Positions 24,470-31,894 of a stretch of DNA of 64,000 nt are shown here, in pieces; positions within the stretch are counted from its first letter, which is position 1, and each line of letters opens with the position of its first letter. The position numbers were made by a program, and so were the translations under genes. The stretch spans positions 372,001 through 436,000 of the forward strand of contig NZ_JASZYG010000007.1 in the NCBI RefSeq assembly GCF_030317105.1, read 5' to 3'. This DNA comes from Variovorax brevis (GTDB taxonomy: Bacteria; Pseudomonadota; Gammaproteobacteria; Burkholderiales; Burkholderiaceae_C). Below the pieces are notes generated by a model. That model did not search any database. It saw only the letters and a program-made list of their open reading frames with translations, and was not told the origin of the DNA.

Positions 24470-27256
24470 TCAGTACGGCGTTCCGTCGTTCGGCCGCAGC
24501 TTCATGACGAACCAGTCCGAATGCACGGTGTTCGGATTGGGATTCGGCGTGCCGAATGTACCCAGCACCTCACCGGCGACGAAGACGTCGCCGTTGCCGT
24601 CCAGCGCGATGCCATGGCCGCTGTCGGGGTGGGTGCTGCCGACCGCCTGCGTCCCGCCGAACTGCTTGACCCAGACGCGCGTGCCGGTGGGCTCGTAGCG
24701 CGCCACGAAGATGTCCTGCGCGCCCCTGGAAGTGTCGCCCGGCATCACACCCAGCGTGAAGCCGGTGACGAACACCGCGGAGCCGGTCGCGTTGGTGGTG
24801 ATGCCGCGCGTCTCGTCGCGGAAGTAGGTGGGACCGGGCTGGGTCACGGACGACAGGTTGGTGGCCCACTGGATCGCACCGTTGCCGTCGAGCCGGACAA
24901 CAAAAGCGTCGTCGTGGCCGCAACACAGGAAGTCCAGGCTCGGGTACCCCGGCAGGTCGAAGTTGCTGTTGGTCTGGCCGGTCAGGTAGATCGAGTTGCC
25001 GTCGGCTGCCGCGGCGATGGCGAAGCCCTCGTCATGGTGCTCCCCCGCGACGCGTGAAAACCAGACCTGGTTGCCGCTCGTGTCGTACTTGGCCACGTAG
25101 GCATCCGTGTTGAGATTGCGCCGGGGCGAACTTCCGTAGTTGTGACCGACCCGACCCGTCATGTAGGCGTTGCCAGCCGCGTCCAGCGTAACGCCATTGG
25201 CGCTGTCGCTGGTGCCACTGCTCGTGCCCGACTGGCGGATCCACAACAGATTGCCGTTGGTGTCGAGCTTGGCGATGTAGAAGTCCAGGCCTTGGTTCGG
25301 CGCCTGGCCAGGCAACTGGCCGCCCGAGTTGCCCACCACGAAAGCGCTTCCTGACGCATCCACGGCAATTGCGTTGCCGGAGTCGTTGTTCGCATCCGAG
25401 CCGAACTGGCGCTGCCACAGCGGGTTGCCGGCAGGGTCGTACTTGACGACGATGATGTCCCGCCCGCCGGCACTGGTGTTGCCCGGCAGTGCACCCACCG
25501 TGTCGCCGACACCGTAGATGTTGCCGGCGCTGTCGGTCGCGACGCCCCGGATCGCGTATTCGCCGCTCAGCGCGCCGTGGTCGAACACCTGCCGCACCCA
25601 CAGCAAGCTGCCACCGGCGCTGTATTTGGCGATGAACGGGTCGATGCCGACGCGGTTCTCCGGCGCGTTGAACACACCCTCGGTGTGCCCGCCGATGACC
25701 ACGTTGCCCGAAGGATCGGTGGCCACGGCCAGCGCGGCGTCACGGACCAGGCCGACTGCGCCGTCCTCGCGGATGCCCGTCCATTGGCTGACCACCGTCA
25801 ACGTGGCAGCCGCACTGGTGGCGGACGCGGGATGCGCGTTGCTGACCACCACCCTGAACAGGCTTCCGTTGTCGCCGATCACGGCGGGGGCAGTGGTGTA
25901 GCTCGCGGCGGTGGCGCCGGGGATGTCGACGCCGTTGCGTTGCCACTGGTAAGCCAGCGGGGCGGTGCCGGCGGCCAGGACGCTGAAGGTCGCGCTGTCG
26001 CCGATGCCGATCGATGCATTGGCCGGCTGCGTCGTGATGCCCGGCGCGACCAGCGCGGCCGTGACCGTCAGCGTCGCGCCGTTGCTGCTTGCGCTGGCGG
26101 CCGAGGCGTTGCTCACCACCACGCTGAACACCGCGCCGCTGTCGGCCAGCGTGCTGGCGGGCGTGGTGTAGCCGGCCGCGTTGGCGCCTGCGATGTTCGC
26201 GCCATTGCGGCGCCACTGGTAAGTCAGAGGCGCGGCGCCGCTAGCGACGACCGCGAAGCTGGCGGCCTGCCCGACGATCACGCTCGTGTCGGCAGGCTGC
26301 GTCACGATCACGGGCGGCTGGATCAGGGGAGTGACCGTCAGCACGGCCTCGCCGCTCTGTGCAGTGGTGCCCGAGGCATTGGTGACTTGCACACTGAAGA
26401 CCGCGCCGCTGTCGGCATCGACCGCGGGCGCTGTCGTGTAGGTGGCGCCGGTGGCGCCGGTGATCGCCACGCCGTCGCGATACCACTGGTAGCCGAAGGG
26501 TGCGCTGCCGCCGGCGTCGACCGTGAAGGTGGCGGCCTGTCCGGCATTGACGGTGATGCTGGCCGGGTCGTTGACGATGCTCGGCGGCAGCACCGTGTCG
26601 GTGACGGTCAGCACCGCTTCGGCGCTGCTCGTTGCGCCTGAGGCATTGCTCACCTGGACCGCGAAGCGCGTACCGCTGTCGCCCAGCGCCGTTGCCGGCG
26701 TCGCATAGCTGGCGTTGGTGGCGCCGGCGATCGGCGCGCCGTTGCGCAACCACTGGTAAGCCAGTGGCGCCGTGCCGGTGGCCACGACGCTGAAGCTGGC
26801 ACTGGCCGGCGCTGTCACGCTCACCGAAACCGGCTGCGTGGTGATGACCGGGGCCGCGCCGACCGGCGTGACCGTCAGCGTGGCGGCAGCGCTGGTGACG
26901 CGGTCGACCAGATTGCTGACGACCACGCTGAACTGGGCGCCGCTGTCGGCGGCAGTGGTGGCGGGCGTGGTGTAGCTGGCGCCGGTCGCGCCGCCGATGT
27001 CAACGCCGTTTCGCCGCCATTGGTACCTCAGCGGTGCGCCCCCGCTGGCCCTGACGGTGAACGATGCCGCCTGGCCGGTCGTGACGGTGGCGTCGGCGGG
27101 TTGCGACGTGATGGTTGGCGGCGAGAGCGGCCCGGAACTGCCTCCGCCACAGGCTGCGAGCACCATGACCAGCGCCGTGAAGAACGCTCGCGCGGTGGAA
27201 CGAAAGCAAGTTGCCGGTGCGGCAGCCAGGGCATGGACCAGACCATCGACGTGCAT
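24470..27256 (-). CDS. Surface lipoprotein with five Ig-like repeats and a SBBP-type beta-propeller
   Basis: 928 residues. The lipobox LAAC (Cys36) follows a short hydrophobic segment (ARAFFTALVMV). Five Ig-like units of about 85-90 residues follow (about 46-130, 135-219, 223-309, 313-399, 404-489), each with the pattern I-T-x-Q-P-A ... YQWxRNGxxIxGAT ... DSGxxFxVxVSNA. From about residue 500, seven units of the form D-x-FVAKYD-x-x-GNxLWxRQFG match the SBBP beta-propeller repeat. It is presumably lipid-anchored and exposed, perhaps for adhesion or carbohydrate binding. There is no enzyme motif. It stands alone, convergent with the catabolic cluster. The repeats make it prone to length change. 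Confidence 0.82.
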   Translation of the reverse strand: MHVDGLVHALAAAPATCFRSTARAFFTALVMVLAACGGGSSGPLSPPTITSQPADATVTTGQAASFTVRASGGAPLRYQWRRNGVDIGGATGASYTTPATTAADSGAQFSVVVSNLVDRVTSAAATLTVTPVGAAPVITTQPVSVSVTAPASASFSVVATGTAPLAYQWLRNGAPIAGATNASYATPATALGDSGTRFAVQVSNASGATSSAEAVLTVTDTVLPPSIVNDPASITVNAGQAATFTVDAGGSAPFGYQWYRDGVAITGATGATYTTAPAVDADSGAVFSVQVTNASGTTAQSGEAVLTVTPLIQPPVIVTQPADTSVIVGQAASFAVVASGAAPLTYQWRRNGANIAGANAAGYTTPASTLADSGAVFSVVVSNASAASASSNGATLTVTAALVAPGITTQPANASIGIGDSATFSVLAAGTAPLAYQWQRNGVDIPGATAASYTTAPAVIGDNGSLFRVVVSNAHPASATSAAATLTVVSQWTGIREDGAVGLVRDAALAVATDPSGNVVIGGHTEGVFNAPENRVGIDPFIAKYSAGGSLLWVRQVFDHGALSGEYAIRGVATDSAGNIYGVGDTVGALPGNTSAGGRDIIVVKYDPAGNPLWQRQFGSDANNDSGNAIAVDASGSAFVVGNSGGQLPGQAPNQGLDFYIAKLDTNGNLLWIRQSGTSSGTSDSANGVTLDAAGNAYMTGRVGHNYGSSPRRNLNTDAYVAKYDTSGNQVWFSRVAGEHHDEGFAIAAAADGNSIYLTGQTNSNFDLPGYPSLDFLCCGHDDAFVVRLDGNGAIQWATNLSSVTQPGPTYFRDETRGITTNATGSAVFVTGFTLGVMPGDTSRGAQDIFVARYEPTGTRVWVKQFGGTQAVGSTHPDSGHGIALDGNGDVFVAGEVLGTFGTPNPNPNTVHSDWFVMKLRPNDGTPY

Positions 27257-27549
27257 AGCACCCCCGGCTTGATGATGACGACGCGTTCATGCTCGCGGAC
27301 ATGAACGGAAGCTGAAGTTGCGTAGTCTATAAGTATTACTTCTGTTGCGGTGCAGCGATTACGAAGTGACACAAGTCCGACGTGAGCCATTCGCGTGCGA
27401 CTTGGGCAAAGCGGGCATGAATTCGATGCAGACCTGAAAGCCTGGGCCGCGCTGGGGGAGAGCAAAAGCCCGAAGTCCCGGCAGGGGCCATCGCGTGCAT
27501 GATCCGGGCATCCGAGCCCGTCATTTCGCTTCTGATGGAGAGACCGTTC

Positions 27550-30500
27550 ATGAAGTCCAGGCCCCGAGCCAGCACCTCCGTCACGCCGCAGCCGCCGGTC
27601 AAGCCCCTGATCGGCAACCTCGGAGAGATCGACTCCAAAGCGCCCATCCAGAGCATGATGCGCCTGGCCAGGGAGTACGGGCCGTTCTTCAAGCTCACCC
27701 TGGCGGGCAAGGACGTGCACGTGGCCAGTTCACAGGAACTGGTCAACGAGCTTTGCGATGAAACGCGCTTCGTCAAGCGCATCAGCGGCCCGCTCAAGGA
27801 AATCCGCGACTTTGCCGGCGACGGCCTTTTCACCGCCTACAACAGCGAGCCGAACTGGGCCAAGGCGCATCGGTTGCTGATGCCCGCTTTTGGGCCGCTC
27901 GGCGTGCGCTCCATGTTCGACCGCATGGTCGACATCGCGCACCAGATGTTCGTGAAGTGGGAGCGCTTCGGCGCTTCGGCCGTCATCGACGTGGCGGACA
28001 ACATGACGCGGCTCACGCTGGACACCATCGCGCTGTGCGCGTTCGACGTGCGCTTCAACAGCTTCTACCAGAACGAGATGCATCCTTTCGTCGCGGCCAT
28101 GGTCGACGCGCTCGAGGAAGCGGGGCAGCGCGGGCGCAGGCCCAACGTGGTCTCCGGCCTCATGGTGGGCACCAAGCGCCGCTACGAGGCCGACCAGAAG
28201 CTGATGGCACGCATCGCGGAACAGCTCATCACCGAGCGGCGCAGCGATCCAAAAGGCGCAGAGCGCAAGGACCTGCTCAACGTCATGATGAATGGCGTGG
28301 ACCCGGTCACCGGCGAAAAGCTGTCGGACGAGAACATCCGCTACCAGCTCGTCACCTTCCTGATCGCGGGGCACGAGACGACCAGCGGCCTGCTGTCCTT
28401 CGCCTGCTACCTGCTCCTGAAGAACCCCGAGGTGATGCTGCGCGCGCAGGCCGTCGTCGACGAGGTCCTGGGCTCGGAGATGCCGCGCGCACAGGACCTG
28501 GCCGGGCTGCGCTACATCGAGCAGATCCTGATGGAGTCGCTGCGCCTGTGGCCCACCGCGCCTGCTTTCTCCGTGAAGCCGGTGGCGGACACGGTGCTCG
28601 GGGGACGCTATCCGCTCACGACGCGCGACACCGTGCTGGTGCTGGCGCCCACCTTGCACCGCGACCCGGCCGTGTGGGGCGACGATGCCGAGGAATTCCG
28701 CCCCGAGCGCTTTGCGCCCGAAAACGCCGAGAAGCTGCCGCCCAACGCCTGGAAGCCCTTCGGCAACGGTACCCGCGCCTGCATCGGCCGCCCCTTCGCC
28801 ATGCAGGAGGCGCAACTCGTCATCGCGATGATGCTGCAGCGATTCGACATCGTGCTGGACGACCCGTCCTATCAACTCGAAGTGGCCGAGACGCTGACCA
28901 TCAAGCCGCACGGCCTGATGATCCGCGCGCGCAGCCGCGGCGGCGACAGCTTTGCGATGAAGAGTGCGATTCCGTCCGTGACGCAGGCGCTGGTCAAGGA
29001 CGCGCCCGAGGCCGTTCAACTGCAGGCCGATGCGCCGCGGCTGGCCGTGCTCTACGGCAGCAACACGGGTTCGAGCGAGATGTTCGCGCGGCGCATCGCC
29101 GCCGACGCGCCGCGGCAGGGCTATGCCGCGACGGTGGCCACGCTGGATGAACTGGCGGGCACGCTGGCGCCGGGCATGTCGGTCATCGTCGTCACCGCGT
29201 CGTACGAAGGGCAGGCGCCGGACAACGCGCGCAAGTTCCTGTCGTGGATCGAGTCGCGCCCGGCGGGCGAGTTGACCGGCGTCAAGTTCGCCGTGTTCGG
29301 CTGCGGCAATCGCCAATGGGCGCGTACCTATCAGGCCATTCCCCGGCGCATGGACGATGCCTTGGCCGCAGCGGGCGCCGCGCGGTTCCGGCCGCGCGGC
29401 GAGGCGGATGCGGGCGGTGATTTCTTCGGTGCGTTCGACAGCTGGTACGAGACGCTTTGGGAGGACGTGGGCCAGGCGCTGGGCCGCGAAGTGGCCGACA
29501 AGGCGCCCGCGCCCACCTTCGAGGTGGAGGTGCTCAAGTCGGCCCGCGAGAAGGCGCTGCAGCTCAATGAACTCGAACAGGGCGTCGTCGTCGAGAACCG
29601 CGAACTGGTGAACATGGCGCACCCCGGCGCGCGTTCCAAGCGGCACCTGCAGATCGCGCTGCCGCAAGGCATGAACTACCGCGCCGGCGACTACCTCGCC
29701 GTGCTGGCGCGCAACCCCGAGGCCAGCGTGGCGCGGGCGCTGACGCGCTTCGGCCTGTCCAGCGACACGCAGATCGTCATCCATCGGCAGGCCGGCGCGG
29801 CGACGTCGCTGCCGGGCGACTATCCGATCACGGCCTATGAAGTGCTGTCGGGTTATGTGGAGCTGGCCCAGCCGGCCACGCGCGCGCAGGTCGGCCAGTT
29901 GGCGCAGGCCACGCCGTGTCCGCCTGAGCGCAAGGAACTGGAGCGGCTCGCCACCGAGGAGACTTATGAAAAGGAAGTGTTGGGCCGGCGGGTCAGCGTG
30001 CTCGACCTGCTGGAGCGTGCGCAGTCCTGCGACATCAGCTTTGCGCGCTTCCTGGGCATGCTGCCTTCGCTGCGGCCGCGGCAGTATTCGATCTCGTCAT
30101 CGCCGCTGGCCAACGAGGCGGAGGCCAGCCTGACGATCGCGGTGGTCGATGCGCCGGCGTTGTCGGGGCAGGGCACTTTCGAGGGTGTCGCGTCTTCCTA
30201 CCTGGCGCGGCTCGAAGCGGGCGACCGTGTCTCGGTGGCGGTGCGGCCTTCGCAGACCGGTTTCCATCTGCCGGCGGATCCGCGCACGCCGATCGTGATG
30301 GTGTGCGCCGGCACCGGCGTGGCGCCGTTTCGCGGCTTCCTGCAGGAGCGTGCCGCGCAAAAAGCCGCGGGCCGCGAGGTGGGTCGCGCGCTGCTGTTCT
30401 TCGGTGTGAACGATCCGCAGGTGGATTACCTCTATCGCGATCAGTTCGCCGGCTGGGAGGCCGCCGGCGTGGTCGAGATGCGGCCTGCCTTCACGGACCG

Positions 30501-30747
30501 GCCGGATGGCGACGTCAAGTTCGTGCAGCACCGGGTCTGGCGCGACCAGGACGACGTGCGGGCCCTGTTCCTCGAAGGCGCGCAGTTCTATGTTTGCGGC
30601 GACGGCAAGCACATGGCGCCAGCCGTCAGGGAGACCTTCATCCGCATGTACCAGGGCGCCACGCAATGCGACGACGCGACCGCCCAGGCGTGGGCCGATC
30701 GCATGGAGCACGAGCGTGGGCGCTATGTGTCGGATGTGTTTGCCTGA
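27550..30747 (+). CDS. Self-sufficient cytochrome P450/NADPH-P450 reductase (CYP102 type)
   Basis: 1065 residues from the ATG at 27550 (GGAG upstream); P450 BM3 has 1049. The haem domain (about 1-460) has the oxygen motif AGHETTS (Thr278), an ExxR region in ESLRLWPTAP and the haem Cys411 in FGNGTRACIGRP. The FMN domain begins at about 498 (LAVLYGSNTGSSEMFA). The FAD/NADPH part has RQYSISSSP and GTGVAPFRGFLQER and ends SDVFA. The BM3 Phe87 equivalent is kept (GDGLFTAY), but the substrate-anchoring Arg47/Tyr51 region reads GKDVHVASSQ, that is Lys and Val. Likely role: hydroxylation of fatty acids or related chains. No BM3R1-type repressor is adjacent. Confidence 0.93.
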   Translation: MKSRPRASTSVTPQPPVKPLIGNLGEIDSKAPIQSMMRLAREYGPFFKLTLAGKDVHVASSQELVNELCDETRFVKRISGPLKEIRDFAGDGLFTAYNSEPNWAKAHRLLMPAFGPLGVRSMFDRMVDIAHQMFVKWERFGASAVIDVADNMTRLTLDTIALCAFDVRFNSFYQNEMHPFVAAMVDALEEAGQRGRRPNVVSGLMVGTKRRYEADQKLMARIAEQLITERRSDPKGAERKDLLNVMMNGVDPVTGEKLSDENIRYQLVTFLIAGHETTSGLLSFACYLLLKNPEVMLRAQAVVDEVLGSEMPRAQDLAGLRYIEQILMESLRLWPTAPAFSVKPVADTVLGGRYPLTTRDTVLVLAPTLHRDPAVWGDDAEEFRPERFAPENAEKLPPNAWKPFGNGTRACIGRPFAMQEAQLVIAMMLQRFDIVLDDPSYQLEVAETLTIKPHGLMIRARSRGGDSFAMKSAIPSVTQALVKDAPEAVQLQADAPRLAVLYGSNTGSSEMFARRIAADAPRQGYAATVATLDELAGTLAPGMSVIVVTASYEGQAPDNARKFLSWIESRPAGELTGVKFAVFGCGNRQWARTYQAIPRRMDDALAAAGAARFRPRGEADAGGDFFGAFDSWYETLWEDVGQALGREVADKAPAPTFEVEVLKSAREKALQLNELEQGVVVENRELVNMAHPGARSKRHLQIALPQGMNYRAGDYLAVLARNPEASVARALTRFGLSSDTQIVIHRQAGAATSLPGDYPITAYEVLSGYVELAQPATRAQVGQLAQATPCPPERKELERLATEETYEKEVLGRRVSVLDLLERAQSCDISFARFLGMLPSLRPRQYSISSSPLANEAEASLTIAVVDAPALSGQGTFEGVASSYLARLEAGDRVSVAVRPSQTGFHLPADPRTPIVMVCAGTGVAPFRGFLQERAAQKAAGREVGRALLFFGVNDPQVDYLYRDQFAGWEAAGVVEMRPAFTDRPDGDVKFVQHRVWRDQDDVRALFLEGAQFYVCGDGKHMAPAVRETFIRMYQGATQCDDATAQAWADRMEHERGRYVSDVFA

Positions 30748-30751
30748 GTGC

Positions 30752-31084
30752 TCAGTCGTGCGCCTTGAGCAATTGGCCTGACACGTAGATCGCGACGTTG
30801 ACACCTTTGGGCTTGCAACTCAGCTTGAATGCAATGTCGCCCACGGCCTCGCCATGCCACTCCAGGTGCACGACCGGGTCGGTGCCGAAGGCGGATTCGT
30901 CGATGAGGCTGTGTCGGGTGAGATCCATGGTCACCGAGAGTTCTGTTCCGCTCTGGTGGATTTGCCCTTTGAAGAATTGAAGCGCGTCGGCGCCGAACAC
31001 GGTGCCATTGCTGATCAACACAGCGCCCGTCCCCAGGATCCCTTGATCGGTCGTGAAATGGGCTTCGTAGATTCCGTTGCGCAT
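30752..31084 (-). CDS. GrlR-like small protein
   Basis: 110 residues from the ATG at 31084 (AGGACAAC upstream). The first half (MRNGIYEAHFTTDQGILGTG, then VLISNGTVFGADALQFFKGQ) matches the GrlR fold, a small beta-barrel named for a negative regulator of type III secretion in attaching/effacing E. coli. The C-half (VHLEWHGEAVGDIAFKLSCKP) looks like a second set of strands. No type III secretion gene is in the window, so that role cannot be assumed. It is convergent with the P450 gene, only 4 bp apart stop to stop. Confidence 0.72.
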   Translation of the reverse strand: MRNGIYEAHFTTDQGILGTGAVLISNGTVFGADALQFFKGQIHQSGTELSVTMDLTRHSLIDESAFGTDPVVHLEWHGEAVGDIAFKLSCKPKGVNVAIYVSGQLLKAHD

Positions 31085-31894
31085 GCTTGTTGTCCTGGTC
31101 GGTGAGCTTGCAGTCTCTACCAATGTGGAGGGGGCTGCAACCTGACAGGTTTTCGCGGGGGGGGCGCCGCGGCAGGTGGTCTGCGGCGCGGGCTCATACC
31201 GGGGCGGTCGATGCTGCGCATCGACTGCACTGCGGTGCTCGGTCGCGGGGCGCGGTGCAGAACTCACTGCGCGCGCCTTCGGCGCGCTCCGTTCAAACAG
31301 CTGCACCGAGTCAGTTTACGAAGCGCGTGTCCTTCGGCACGCGCCGCCCCGCGCCCTGCGCTCCTCATCGCCCCGGAAATCGCCCGCGCCGCAGACCACC
31401 TGCCGCGGCGAGATACGTCGTGCGTGTTCAAAGAAGGGGGGAGCGGACACCGCGTCGCCACGGCCGTTGCGGCGCTCGGTGCGGGCGTCGCACCCCACAC
31501 CGTTTCCAGAGCAAAGGCGCCTGCGGGCCCGGCGTAACGCGCCTCTGCAGCGCCGAGAAGCGCAGCGCGACCGGCCTGCACGCGTGCCGAAGGACACGCG
31601 TGCTTCGTGATCTGACTTGCCGCGGCTGTCCGAGCTCAGTGAACGCAGTGAACGTCGCGAGTTCCGCGGCAGGCTGGTCGCGCGAGCATCGGAGGGAAGT
31701 CGGTGCGCAGCACCGACCGCTGCAGTGGCGCGTTACGCCGGGTCCGCAGGTGCCTTTGCGTCCGGCGCGAACTCAGCAAACAACGGACCCTCAGATGCCT
31801 TTGCGTCGCGCGCAAACGCAGCCAACAACGACCGACGCTTGCCCTTCAACCGCCAGCTGGGATCCCAACCGTCCGGATGCCCCAGCCACAGACC
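31085..31894. repeat. Gene-free 810-bp patch of interlocking inverted repeats
   Basis: No convincing gene is present; all long frames are Arg-rich and of low complexity. The patch contains staggered inverted pairs. A is 29 bp, perfect, 31165-31193 against 31382-31410. B is 19 bp, perfect, 31325-31343 against 31581-31599, extended by a further 7 bp after a 2-bp indel. C is 41 bp with three mismatches, 31511-31551 against 31719-31759. A 45-bp imperfect tandem pair starts at 31749 and 31794. The pairs interleave as A B A' C B' C', which a single hairpin cannot explain and which suggests copies of a dispersed element inserted in both orientations. Confidence 0.75.
31325..31599. mobile_element. 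Candidate MITE-like element with 19-bp terminal inverted repeats
   Basis: Perfect 19-bp ends (GCGTGTCCTTCGGCACGCG at 31325-31343, its reverse complement at 31581-31599) bound a 275-bp segment. A minus-strand frame of 93 codons spans it almost exactly (31316-31597), but the predicted peptide is Arg/Ala-rich and resembles no enzyme. Size, ends and absence of a transposase are as in MITEs or REP-like elements. I could not find a clear target-site duplication by eye. The repeat families A and C extend outside it. Confidence 0.4.

Noticed and set aside
27730..29784. 684-codon minus frame inside the P450 gene
   Set aside because: It is antisense to the haem and FMN domains, whose motifs are intact on the plus strand.
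31165..31838. CRISPR array
   Set aside because: The repeats are inverted and of unequal length and spacing, with no regular direct repeats and no cas gene in the window.
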